From Erysipelotrichaceae bacterium (GTDB taxonomy: Bacteria > Bacillota_I > Bacilli_A > Erysipelotrichales > Erysipelotrichaceae), in assembly GCA_017432005.1 (NCBI GenBank), contig JAFRKA010000014.1:1-64000 (forward strand): DNA of 64,000 nucleotides, in the 5' to 3' direction. Below the pieces are notes generated by a model. The model searched no databases and was not told the origin of the DNA. It saw only the letters and a program-made list of their open reading frames with translations. Position numbers and translations under genes: made by a program. Within the stretch, counting starts at the first letter, position 1, and each line of letters starts with the position of its first letter. Positions 42,052-50,387 of this stretch are shown here, one piece after another.

Positions 42052-43782
42052 ATGCCTACTAAGCCAAAACAAGTGATCGGAGAAAATACGATTCTTATGA
42101 AAGAATGGGATTACGAGAAGAATGACACTCTATCTCTTGATCCGTTTTCTTTAGGTATTAGCAGTCACACCAAAGCATGGTGGAAATGTAACGAAGGCCA
42201 TTCCTGGTATTCTTCTATTAGCAACCGAACCAGAAAAGGACATATGAATGGATGCCCATATTGTGCTCACCAATTGCTTATTCCTGGTGAAACCGATCTG
42301 GAAACATTATATCCGGAACTTGCAAAGCAATGGCATCCAACCAAGAACAAATTAAAACCTTCAGAAGTGATGCCAGGAACTCATAAAAAGGCATGGTGGA
42401 TCTGTGACAAAGGACATGAGTGGGAAGCTCAGATTAAATCTCGTGTAACAGGCGTTAGCTGTCCTTATTGTTCAAACAAGAAAGTATTATATGGCTTCAA
42501 TGACCTCGCAACAATTAACCCGGATCTTGCCAAGGAGTGGCACCCTACAAAAAACGGTGATCTCACTCCTTCAGACGTCACTCCATCAAGTGGAAAAAAG
42601 GTATGGTGGAAATGTTCTTTTGGACACGAATGGGAGGCGCAAATATGTAACAGAAATGCAGGACGTGGATGTCCAGAATGCTCCGATTCCCTTAGAACAT
42701 CCTTCCCTGAACAAGCTATTTTTTATTACATCAAACAGGTTTTTCCAGATGCAATAAGTTCATATAAAGATATTTTCAAATCTTCAATGGAACTGGATAT
42801 TTACATCCCTACAATAAAAGTTGGAATAGAATATGACGGAAAAACATATCATTCGGATTCAAAGAATCAGATCCGTGATGCAAAGAAATATAAAATCTGC
42901 AAAGAGAACGGAATCATTCTGATTCGAATAAGAGAAATGTCAAGATATACACCGATCACAATGTGCGATCACAAAATCGAAATACCAGATGCGAGTGATA
43001 AATACTTGAACTGGGCAATTAACAAGCTCTGCTATCATCTTGGCAAAAATGTGGTACCAGATGTTCGCAGAGATCGCAATGAGATACTTAGTTATTTGAA
43101 TAATAAGAAGGTGTCTTTAGCATCTGAATTCCCTGAAATTGCAGCGGAATGGGATTATAAGGAAAACTATCCGTTGATTCCTGAAAACTTCCCGCCACAT
43201 TCAAATGAAAGGGTTGGATGGAAATGTAAAGACTGCGGGCACAAATGGAAAGCCGCAATCGGAGATAGAACTGGTGAAGATAAAAACGGTTGCCCGGTAT
43301 GTGCTAAAAAACGTGGGGGAGCGAAGCGAGTTCGCAGTCTAGTAAAAAAGAACGGCAGTTTGGCATCGCTATATCCAGAACTTCTGGAAGAATGGGATTT
43401 TGAAAAGAATAGTAAAATTGGATTAGACCCATATTCTATAACTCCTGGAAGTGGTAAAAAAGCCAATTGGATATGTAAGAAATGTGAATACTCTTGGAGT
43501 ACAACAATTAATCATAGAATTCATGGAAGAGGGTGCCCATATTGTGCAGGCAAGGCAGTTGTTACAGGAAAAAACGATTTAGCAATACTTAAACCTGATT
43601 TGATGAAGGAATGGGATTACGAAAAGAATAATATGTTAGGGCTAGATCCAAAAAAACTCCCTGTTCGAACCGCTAAAAAAGCATATTGGATTTGTTCTGT
43701 ATGTGGGAATAGATGGAAAGCGTCTATTTGTTCTAGATCGGCAGGAAGTGGATGCCCATATTATAGATACCACGATAAATAG
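42052..43782 (+). CDS. Six zinc-ribbon repeats around a PD-(D/E)XK nuclease-like domain
   Basis: A 576-residue protein. Six copies of a 60-70 residue ribbon repeat (LxKEWxxxKN...WxCxxGHEWxAxIxxRxxGxxCPxC) are split three and three around a central domain (about 225-330), in which MELDIYIPTIKVGIEYDGKTYH resembles the ELD...ExxD active site of Vsr-like PD-(D/E)XK endonucleases. The sixth repeat ends GCPYYRYHDK, so it lacks its last zinc cysteine. Proteins of this layout occur in defence regions and probably cut DNA, with ribbons as the binding part. It starts with no clear ribosome site. Confidence 0.72.
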   Translation: MPTKPKQVIGENTILMKEWDYEKNDTLSLDPFSLGISSHTKAWWKCNEGHSWYSSISNRTRKGHMNGCPYCAHQLLIPGETDLETLYPELAKQWHPTKNKLKPSEVMPGTHKKAWWICDKGHEWEAQIKSRVTGVSCPYCSNKKVLYGFNDLATINPDLAKEWHPTKNGDLTPSDVTPSSGKKVWWKCSFGHEWEAQICNRNAGRGCPECSDSLRTSFPEQAIFYYIKQVFPDAISSYKDIFKSSMELDIYIPTIKVGIEYDGKTYHSDSKNQIRDAKKYKICKENGIILIRIREMSRYTPITMCDHKIEIPDASDKYLNWAINKLCYHLGKNVVPDVRRDRNEILSYLNNKKVSLASEFPEIAAEWDYKENYPLIPENFPPHSNERVGWKCKDCGHKWKAAIGDRTGEDKNGCPVCAKKRGGAKRVRSLVKKNGSLASLYPELLEEWDFEKNSKIGLDPYSITPGSGKKANWICKKCEYSWSTTINHRIHGRGCPYCAGKAVVTGKNDLAILKPDLMKEWDYEKNNMLGLDPKKLPVRTAKKAYWICSVCGNRWKASICSRSAGSGCPYYRYHDK

Positions 43783-43818
43783 AATAATAGATAGTTTATT
43801 ATATAAGGGGATAAACTT

Positions 43819-45993
43819 ATGAAAATAGATTTGCATTGTCATACAAAATGTATTAAAAACGGCGACGAAGGTAGAGAAATATCTGCAGAACACCTTGTCT
43901 CAATATTAAAAGAGTCCAATGTTAAAATCGCCGCAATAACAAATCACAACTCGTTTTGTTTGGAACAGTACCATGAAGCAGTGTCTCTTGCTGGTAACAG
44001 TCTAATAATATGGCCTGGAGTTGAATTGGATGTTAACTCAAATATAGGAAAGAAAAAGAATCACGGACATGTTATTGTTGTTGTTTCACCAGATAAAGCT
44101 AAGCTATTTGATCAAAAAATAAAAGAATTATGCAAAGGGGATTTAAACAAAGTTGCTGTCGACATAAAAGATCTAATCAACCTAATAAATCAATTAGAAA
44201 AGTGTTTTGTAGCATGTCATTATAAAAAAACACCATCTTTAAATATGGAAGATGTGGTTTACTTAGAAAAACATATAACAAGTGAAAATGCTGTTGTTTT
44301 AGAACCGTCTGATATTCGTAGAGCAGGAATAATACTTAATGGCGATCAAAAAAGTGCTTGCTGGTTTGGATCGGATGTTAAAGACTGGAAAAACTATAGT
44401 CCGGACATATTACCAGAACTTATATTCAATATTGAATCTTTTGATACCTTTATTAGGATGATTAATAAACATCCTGATACAGTTTTGCTTAAATCGTATT
44501 TAGATAAAAAAGAACCAATTAATATAACAATTGAACCGTATAATGACCTAAAACTAAATCTTCAAATTTATAAGGATTTTAATGTGATATTTGGAGAAAA
44601 GGCCACTGGGAAAACCGATATTTTGCATGAAATCGAAAAAGAATTGACCAAAGCTCATCTTAAAGTTTCTTCTTTCTATGTTGAACAAAAATCTGAAGAT
44701 TTTATAAAAATTGTTGATCACGTTCCATCCAATGAGGAAATAGATTTACTGGGCAGTAATTTTTGCGAATCCGAGATAAAAGATCTTTCTGTTGATTTAG
44801 CTAACAAAATAACATCTTTGATAGAATATAAGAGTTATTTCGAGTACGCAAGGAAACGATCGCAAATTGAACATTTACAGATTTCAAAAGCGAGATTTAA
44901 TAATAATATATCTTCAATTGAAATCAATAACAACAAAAAACAGTTGGACGACGAACTTAAAAGCATCTCAACTGTATTAAATATCGATTCTTATAACGTA
45001 TTGAATAAAACTGAGGCAAGTTATTTAGAAAATCTGCTAATTAAACTACGGCAAGAATTGATAAAAAGGTTTATAAACCAATGGATCGAATTTGAAGCTT
45101 TAAAACTCGAAAAGTTTAGTATTGATAATATTAAAAACAAGCTTGCTCTAAAACAAGGTGTGCCAGTCAGGCCAAATGGTACGGGGTTGCTGAATGTTTT
45201 TAATGATTATTTAAGGATTATGATAGATACTGAAAAGATAATTAAAGCATCACAAAACCAAATCGAATTGCCAAAACAAATCCTTGGGAAATTGCCTACT
45301 AAAGGAATAATACAAAGAGCAACATATATAGGCGTTCTTGACCAACGTTCATCAAAAAACAATAAATGGACAAAAAGAAATTATATTTATGGAAAAACCC
45401 AAAAAGATTTTAAAGACTTTATGGGGCATGTAAGGAGAATAAGAGATAATGCATTGACTAATATGTTGTCTAAAGCAATACCTGACTTTAAACGATTTGT
45501 ATATGAAAAAAACATTCACTCTTTGAAAGATTTTGTTAATTACTCAAATATTCTTCTAACAGATTTTTCTGATGATTATAAACCATCGAATGGAGAACAA
45601 TCTATTTTACTAGTTCAACATGTTCTAATGGATCAAGAATGTGATGCTATCATTCTAGATGAAGCAGAAAGCGGTATGGGAGCGGATTATGTCAATGATG
45701 TGCTGTTACCTGAAATGAAAAGAAAAACAAATGAACATAAAATAATAGTTATTGTTACACACGATCCAAATGTTGTTGTTAGATCATCTCCATATTTAAG
45801 TATCTTTCGGGAAGAAGCAGGACCAGGCTCATATAAAACTTACATAGGGAATAGTTTTGAAGAATATATGATAAATGTTGATGATGAAAACGACAAGATA
45901 TCTTGGAGTGAAGCATGTTTAAAAATATGTGAAGGAGGGCATGCGGCTTTTATAGAAAGAGGATTAACATATGGAGAATACAACAAATATTAA
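43819..45993 (+). CDS. PHP-domain/SMC-like ATPase (Ppl-type defence protein)
   Basis: A 724-residue protein. The first 200 residues are a PHP phosphoesterase: KIDLHCHTK (H6, H8), ITNHNSF, WPGVELDV, CHYKK and GSDVKDW are the metal motifs. An ABC/SMC-type ATPase follows: Walker A FGEKATGKTDIL (about 256-268), a coiled-coil middle (about 340-500), signature PSNGEQSIL (about 589), Walker B DAIILDEAESGMG (about 608-620) and switch VTHDP (about 646). This PHP plus SMC-ATPase arrangement is that of the Ppl phage-defence proteins. A ribosome site AAGGGG precedes the ATG. The gene overlaps its small partner by 23 bp. Confidence 0.8.
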   Translation: MKIDLHCHTKCIKNGDEGREISAEHLVSILKESNVKIAAITNHNSFCLEQYHEAVSLAGNSLIIWPGVELDVNSNIGKKKNHGHVIVVVSPDKAKLFDQKIKELCKGDLNKVAVDIKDLINLINQLEKCFVACHYKKTPSLNMEDVVYLEKHITSENAVVLEPSDIRRAGIILNGDQKSACWFGSDVKDWKNYSPDILPELIFNIESFDTFIRMINKHPDTVLLKSYLDKKEPINITIEPYNDLKLNLQIYKDFNVIFGEKATGKTDILHEIEKELTKAHLKVSSFYVEQKSEDFIKIVDHVPSNEEIDLLGSNFCESEIKDLSVDLANKITSLIEYKSYFEYARKRSQIEHLQISKARFNNNISSIEINNNKKQLDDELKSISTVLNIDSYNVLNKTEASYLENLLIKLRQELIKRFINQWIEFEALKLEKFSIDNIKNKLALKQGVPVRPNGTGLLNVFNDYLRIMIDTEKIIKASQNQIELPKQILGKLPTKGIIQRATYIGVLDQRSSKNNKWTKRNYIYGKTQKDFKDFMGHVRRIRDNALTNMLSKAIPDFKRFVYEKNIHSLKDFVNYSNILLTDFSDDYKPSNGEQSILLVQHVLMDQECDAIILDEAESGMGADYVNDVLLPEMKRKTNEHKIIVIVTHDPNVVVRSSPYLSIFREEAGPGSYKTYIGNSFEEYMINVDDENDKISWSEACLKICEGGHAAFIERGLTYGEYNKY

Positions 45994-46288
45994 AGTAGAC
46001 CTTAGAATGAATGATAACAAAGAAGTTCTTTATTGTCGGATAGATGACAATGACTACTTTTTAGACTTCACTAACGAAAATCAAGATTATTTAAGAAGTT
46101 TTTTCAATTTAATCATCCACAAACTTAAATACGAAAAAATACAATTCGTTTTTGATGAGGATAATTCATCTATAAAAAACGAAATGCTTATATCTGTTAG
46201 TAAAGAATATATAAATGATTTAAATACAGAAATTGAATTAGTGTACCATAATTTAAAAAACATGTTAGTGGAATATTCGATGAAATAA
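45971..46288 (+). CDS. Small partner of the PHP-SMC ATPase
   Basis: A 105-residue acidic protein with segments VDLRMNDNKEVLYCRIDDNDYFLDF and SKEYINDLNTEIELVYHNLKNML. I do not recognise a family. It starts inside the last 23 bp of the PHP-SMC gene, so it is translated coupled to it and is probably a regulator or subunit. It is the last gene before the right att site. Confidence 0.6.
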   Translation: MENTTNIKVDLRMNDNKEVLYCRIDDNDYFLDFTNENQDYLRSFFNLIIHKLKYEKIQFVFDEDNSSIKNEMLISVSKEYINDLNTEIELVYHNLKNMLVEYSMK

Positions 46289-46317
46289 ATTATTATTCAT
46301 AAGTTGTAAATCGCATA

Positions 46318-46335
46318 TCCGTGGAAAATCCGTGG
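46318..46335 (+). repeat. Tandem TCCGTGG sites, likely integrase arm-type sites (right)
   Basis: TCCGTGG at 46318-46324 and 46329-46335 (11-bp period) repeats the doublet of the left end in the same orientation. About 140 bp separate it from the right att core. The rest of the 320-bp gap (46289-46608) also holds an imperfect CAGATG/CATCTG inverted repeat near 46350-46390. Confidence 0.58.
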
Positions 46336-46475
46336 AAAACAGAATAAAAAACAGATGCATTCATATTCATTGACGTACATTGAAATACATCTGCTGGTTT
46401 AATTTGATCTCAGATTATGCCATATTTAAGCGAATATGCACCCGGTATAATGTGGATACCAGAATGATATCTGTG

Positions 46476-46489
46476 TTAGTGTCCACCAT
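46476..46489 (+). repeat. attR core, right end of the island
   Basis: An exact copy of TTAGTGTCCACCAT, the tRNA-Val 3' end, stands in non-coding DNA. It marks the right boundary of the element. Confidence 0.85.
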
Positions 46490-46498
46490 TTACAAACG

Positions 46499-46521
46499 AA
46501 GGCTTAAATAAGCCTTTTTTT
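46499..46521 (+). terminator. Intrinsic terminator right after attR
   Basis: AAGGCTT pairs with AAGCCTT around AAAT, followed by a T-run. Its place after the att core suggests it is the old terminator of the tRNA-Val transcript or of an earlier element. Confidence 0.75.
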
Positions 46522-46529
46522 ATTGTTTT

Positions 46530-46558
46530 ATGACATTTTTACACAATTTGTGTAGAAT
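46530..46558 (+). promoter_or_regulatory. Promoter of the LTA-synthase-like gene
   Basis: ATGACA (46530-46535), a 17-bp spacer and TAGAAT (46553-46558) fit a sigma-A promoter. A tiny frame (ATG at 46594, then stop after GCA GGC) with a GAGGTAA site lies just ahead of the true start. Confidence 0.45.
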
Positions 46559-46608
46559 TATTTGTGTATATCGCATCTATCTCGAGGTAAATCATGGCAG
46601 GCTGATAT

Positions 46609-48060
46609 ATGGATCTGAAAACTTTTTTCCGTAAAAATAAGATCACGATGATCATCCTGCTTCTGGCGGACTTCATCCTTTGTCTGACGCTGTGGCTTAA
46701 TCATGAATATGCCCAGATCCACCTCGATGAGGTTCTTTTTCAATTGAAAGCGCCGACTGAGGGCATACAGCCATCACTTTTAGGCAGTGCAATCCTCTGG
46801 CTTATCGTCCTGCCGTTTTTCCTGACGCTGCTTTTGCTGTATCTTTACTGGCGCTATGCCAGTAAAAAAGACCTCTTGGTTTATGCTGCAGCATTTCTGA
46901 TCTTCGGTCTTATTCTACTCGGTCTTCATGTCGATGCCTTCCGTTTTATGAAAAATACCGTTACGGAATCCGACTTTATTGAGGATAACTATGTCAAAGC
47001 CGATCCGGAGATCCTGCATTTTCCGAAGGAAAAACGCAATCTGATCTACATATTCCTGGAATCGATGGAAAACAGCTATGCCGATGAAAAGATGGGGCTC
47101 AAGATCGCCGGTCCCTGCATTCCGGAATTGAAACAGCTGGCTGATGAAAACCTCTATTTCTCCAATTCCGATACTATTGGCGGAGCTCTGTCCTTACCGG
47201 GAACGACCTGGACGGTAGCGGCGATGACCGCTCAGACTTCGGGCATGATCGTCAAGGTCGATCTGGGAGCTGATGCCTATGGCAAGGAAGAAACTTTTCT
47301 GCCGGGCCTTGTTTCGATCGGTGACATCCTGAAAAATGAAGGCTACAGACAGGAGCTTCTGCTTGGTTCATATGCGATCTTTCATGGCCGGGAGGTCTAT
47401 TTCCATGAACACGGCGACTATGAGATCCTGGATGTCAATGCCCTTAAGAATGCCGGACGTCTTGAGCAGGATTACGAAGCCTGGTGGGGTTTTGAGGACC
47501 AGAAGCTCTTCGCTTTTGCCAGAGAAGAGCTGCTCACCCTGGCAGAGACTGATCAGCCGTTCAATCTGACTCTTTTAACTGCCGACACTCACTTTCCGAA
47601 CGGTTATCATTGCGAGCTGTGCAAAGATGAATTTGATCTGCCATACGCCAATACTCTGGCCTGTTCCTCAAGACAGATCGCACAGTTCATCAGCTGGATA
47701 AAGGAACAGCCGTTTTATGAAAATACCACGATCATCATCAGCGGCGATCATCTCAGTATGGATGCGGGCTTTATGGAAAACATCGATCCCAACTATGTTA
47801 GAACCATCTACAACTGTTTCATCAACGTCCCGCTTGCACCCCACAAAACCGACAACCGCATCTTTGGAACGATCGATATGTTTCCAACAACATTGGCAGC
47901 CCTGGGTGTAAGCATCGATGGTGAACGTCTGGGTCTTGGTACCAACCTGTTTTCTGAAAAGCCGACATTATGTGAACAATATGGCTATGAAAACTTCTGT
48001 GAAGAATTACAAAAGCAATCAGATTTCTATGATCAGGAGATCCTGGAGATCGAAAAATAA
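46609..48060 (+). CDS. LTA synthase/MdoB-like sulfatase-fold membrane enzyme
   Basis: A 483-residue protein. Three N-terminal membrane helices (about 15-35, 55-85, 90-108) precede an extracellular alkaline-phosphatase-fold domain. NLIYIFLESMENSY carries the first metal-site glutamate, GGALSLPGTTWTVAAM the catalytic threonine region, LLTADTHFPN and IIISGDHLSMDAGF the metal histidines and aspartate. Family members transfer phosphoglycerol or phosphoethanolamine to surface glycolipids. It is shorter at the N-terminus than LtaS, which has five helices. It lies between the second and third att copies, beside defence-gene debris, yet its base use matches the chromosome. Confidence 0.85.
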   Translation: MDLKTFFRKNKITMIILLLADFILCLTLWLNHEYAQIHLDEVLFQLKAPTEGIQPSLLGSAILWLIVLPFFLTLLLLYLYWRYASKKDLLVYAAAFLIFGLILLGLHVDAFRFMKNTVTESDFIEDNYVKADPEILHFPKEKRNLIYIFLESMENSYADEKMGLKIAGPCIPELKQLADENLYFSNSDTIGGALSLPGTTWTVAAMTAQTSGMIVKVDLGADAYGKEETFLPGLVSIGDILKNEGYRQELLLGSYAIFHGREVYFHEHGDYEILDVNALKNAGRLEQDYEAWWGFEDQKLFAFAREELLTLAETDQPFNLTLLTADTHFPNGYHCELCKDEFDLPYANTLACSSRQIAQFISWIKEQPFYENTTIIISGDHLSMDAGFMENIDPNYVRTIYNCFINVPLAPHKTDNRIFGTIDMFPTTLAALGVSIDGERLGLGTNLFSEKPTLCEQYGYENFCEELQKQSDFYDQEILEIEK

Positions 48061-48073
48061 TTTTCTGGAAAAA

Positions 48074-48349
48074 TTAAAATCGGAAAATATTAGCGGCTTT
48101 ACTGATACGAGAACACAAGAAATCGTGGCCTTCCCATGTTAAATGCCCGACGGCAAATGCATACAATCGATTATCTGCGTTTTTTGATTTATAATCCGCT
48201 ATTAAACCAGCTTCATATAACAAACCAGAGTTATATGATACTTCTTCTGGAGAATATCCTTTAATCTGTAGGTTATATATTGCAGAATCAACATATTGTT
48301 CTTCAATTGCAAAAAGGATTTTTCTGCATAATTCCATGTCACGTTTCAT
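48074..48349 (-). pseudogene. Truncated DUF2513-like gene, paralogue of 41602-42006
   Basis: The minus frame starts MKRDMELCRKILFAIEEQYVD and runs in close agreement with the island protein as far as HLTWEGHDFL. It then diverges into CSRISKAANIFRF and stops 13 bp from the LTA-synthase-like gene. The C-terminal third with the hydrophobic helix is gone. AGGAGA precedes the ATG, so a truncated product is possible. Confidence 0.8.
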
Positions 48350-48429
48350 GTTTCTTGTCTCCTAGAATCTATCAGGGATGTTCAAACCCTGGTTTTCATA
48401 AAGTTCTTTCACTACCGAATATATTTAAA

Positions 48430-48735
48430 TCATGCGCTTGTTAATCGTCTGCTAGTTTTCTCCATTAGTATCTGATATATCTCGTCTTCTTTCATGGTGT
48501 CAACCAGCATGACGCTTCCAATTCTTCTGGCATCTTTGATTACTTTTCTTATGAACTCTTTATCTATTATTGATTCGCCATAAATCTTCTCGCAATCCAT
48601 AATAGTTCGTATGAATCCTGTTGTAGCAGCAGGTATCATTCCCATGTTACTATCAACAATAAATCGATACACTTCGTAGCTTTGAAATCCATGAAATAAC
48701 CTTTTGGTATAGATATTTTTTTCAGATCTGAATGT
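48430..48735 (-). pseudogene. C-terminal fragment of a DUF6339 gene, paralogue of 40827-41573
   Basis: The minus frame reads EKNIYTKRLFHGFQSYEVYRF and continues to RIGSVMLVDTMKEDEIYQILMEK and a natural stop. It aligns over its length with residues of the island protein from EKYKYCRRLFEG onward. Upstream of 48735 the frame is closed by TAA and the first 140 or so residues are missing. No plausible start exists. Order and orientation relative to the DUF2513 fragment are the same as in the island, but the pair is inverted. Confidence 0.82.
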
Positions 48736-48807
48736 TTAGGTATATAAACTACACTGCAATTGTAAACATGTGCCTAAGTTTTACTGTCTACACGAACACC
48801 GACAGAA

Positions 48808-48821
48808 TTAGTGTCCACCAT
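48808..48821 (+). repeat. Third att core copy
   Basis: TTAGTGTCCACCAT recurs a third time, 2.3 kb beyond attR. It marks either the original chromosomal boundary or the right end of an older decayed element. Confidence 0.8.
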
Positions 48822-48831
48822 TGTCCACTCA

Positions 48832-48860
48832 AAGTCACTGAATTTCAGTGATTTTTATTT
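48832..48860 (+). terminator. Terminator after the third att core
   Basis: TCACTGA pairs with TCAGTGA and is followed by TTTTT. It is probably the native terminator of the interrupted tRNA locus. Confidence 0.7.
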
Positions 48861-48941
48861 GCGTTCTATCAGTGACAACATAGACAATTTATCTGTAAAT
48901 AAATATAATGGCGATGAAATCATAAGATCATTGAAACAGAT

Positions 48942-50345
48942 ATGGAAAAAGACTTTAAAGAAAAATACGAGCGGATAAAAAATACATTCATACCGGATAT
49001 CCCATACAGTGAAGAACTTTCTGAAGGAGAAAAGAAACTGGATGACAAGCTCACCAGGATCAAGAAGGAAGCAGATGCTCTGTACACGGTTAACGATCCT
49101 TACGGGATCGTTGAATGGTATGACGAAGAAGATATCCATACTGAGCTTTATCAGTTCTGTTACGCACTTCCCAAGGGCGGCGATCTTCATGCGCATGACA
49201 ATACGATGATCTCGTATGACCGTTTTGAACAGATCATAAAAGAATATGCCTATATCAGTCTGAACGGTGATACGAAAGGTATGTTGTATACGAAATTCAG
49301 CTCTGATCTTCCTGAAGATGCAATCAGCATCAATGAAGCACTTGGCAAGGGGATCCTGAGCCAGAAAGAACTGGGACAGATGCTGGTGATGAATGACGGC
49401 ACAGAAGAGAACGGCTACTGGGCCAGACTTGAACAGCTGTTCTCTGCGACCGGTGATTTCTACAATGATGTGTCTATCATGGAGAAGATCTGGGAAGAGG
49501 GCTTCCGCAGCTGTGTCGAAAGGGGCGTAATGCTGGTGGAGGTCAGAGACTGGGGCGTTGAAGATGACGTTTTGAATATGATCCGGATCCGCACGCTCCG
49601 TGAAGCTTATTACAGAGTAAAGAAGGAACATCCGGACTTCCTGGTCAGACTGATCGGCTGTTCCGGCAAGGATGAGGGAACTACGGTCGAATCATCATGT
49701 GAGGTATTGCGTTCATATATCCGTGTCAGCAAACTGGTGAAAGACGATTTCGATCCAGATAATGCTGAGGATTTCATCATCGGTCTCGATCTGGCCAATG
49801 AAGAGGATGTCAGCAAGCCGTTAGGTGATTTCGCTGAATTTCTGATGTCTGACGAAGTAAGAGACAGTGGTCTTAAACTGTATCTGCATTGCGGAGAAAG
49901 CTTGAGAAGAGACAATAACAGTGTGGTCGATGCCTACATCATGAAGACCCGCCGGGCCGGCCATGCGCTGAATATGTATCGTTTTCCGCAGCTGATGAAA
50001 GAATATGCCGGTAAGCATATCGCGGTCGAAGTCTGTCTGATGAGCAATTACCGTCTGGGTTATGTCAGGGATCTGCGACTTCATCCGGGTCTGCAGTATA
50101 TGATCAGCGGTATTCCGATCGTCTTATGTTCGGATGACGGGCTGTTCATGGCCAGGGCGCCGATGGTCGATGATTTCTATTCGGCGATCCTGTGCTGGGA
50201 TCTCAATCTCGGTGATATAAAAGCACTCTGCCGCAATTCGATAATCTACAGTGGTCTGTCAGAAACAGAGAGAAACAGACTGATGAAAGCCTGGGAGAAC
50301 TGCTGGGATGAATTCATCAGGGAACAGAACAAAAAACTGAATTAA
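48942..50345 (+). CDS. Adenosine-deaminase-like metal-dependent amidohydrolase
   Basis: A 467-residue TIM-barrel enzyme of the adenosine/AMP deaminase superfamily, ADGF-like subgroup. KGGDLHAHDNT supplies the first metal histidines, YLHCGESLRRD the HxGE catalytic glutamate, RAGHALNMYRFP the RxGH histidine, and IPIVLCSDDGLFM the last aspartates. VCLMSNYRLGYV stands for the CPxSN segment. No signal peptide is present, unlike secreted ADGF proteins. The substrate is probably an adenine nucleoside or related purine. Confidence 0.78.
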   Translation: MEKDFKEKYERIKNTFIPDIPYSEELSEGEKKLDDKLTRIKKEADALYTVNDPYGIVEWYDEEDIHTELYQFCYALPKGGDLHAHDNTMISYDRFEQIIKEYAYISLNGDTKGMLYTKFSSDLPEDAISINEALGKGILSQKELGQMLVMNDGTEENGYWARLEQLFSATGDFYNDVSIMEKIWEEGFRSCVERGVMLVEVRDWGVEDDVLNMIRIRTLREAYYRVKKEHPDFLVRLIGCSGKDEGTTVESSCEVLRSYIRVSKLVKDDFDPDNAEDFIIGLDLANEEDVSKPLGDFAEFLMSDEVRDSGLKLYLHCGESLRRDNNSVVDAYIMKTRRAGHALNMYRFPQLMKEYAGKHIAVEVCLMSNYRLGYVRDLRLHPGLQYMISGIPIVLCSDDGLFMARAPMVDDFYSAILCWDLNLGDIKALCRNSIIYSGLSETERNRLMKAWENCWDEFIREQNKKLN

Positions 50346-50347
50346 AC

Positions 50348-50382
50348 AAAAACCGATCTTCATATGACATAGATCGGTTTTT
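50348..50382. terminator. Bidirectional terminator
   Basis: A 12-bp stem AAAAACCGATCT with AGATCGGTTTTT lies between convergent genes. Confidence 0.87.
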
Positions 50383-50387
50383 AAGTA

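Larger units (their letters stand above)
21656..46489. mobile_element. Integrative mobilizable element with defence cargo in tRNA-Val
   Basis: The element is bounded by direct 14-bp repeats TTAGTGTCCACCAT, the tRNA-Val 3' end on the left and a copy at 46476 on the right. It is about 24.8 kb. The integrase is the first gene inside the left end. A mobility module (excisionase-like, MobV relaxase, oriT, accessory protein, coupling protein) fills 21.7-28.2 kb on the minus strand. Cargo fills 29.6-46.3 kb on the plus strand. The cargo is visibly more AT-rich than the chromosome on either side. It carries a coupling protein but no mating-pore genes, so it probably borrows a conjugation channel. Confidence 0.88.
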
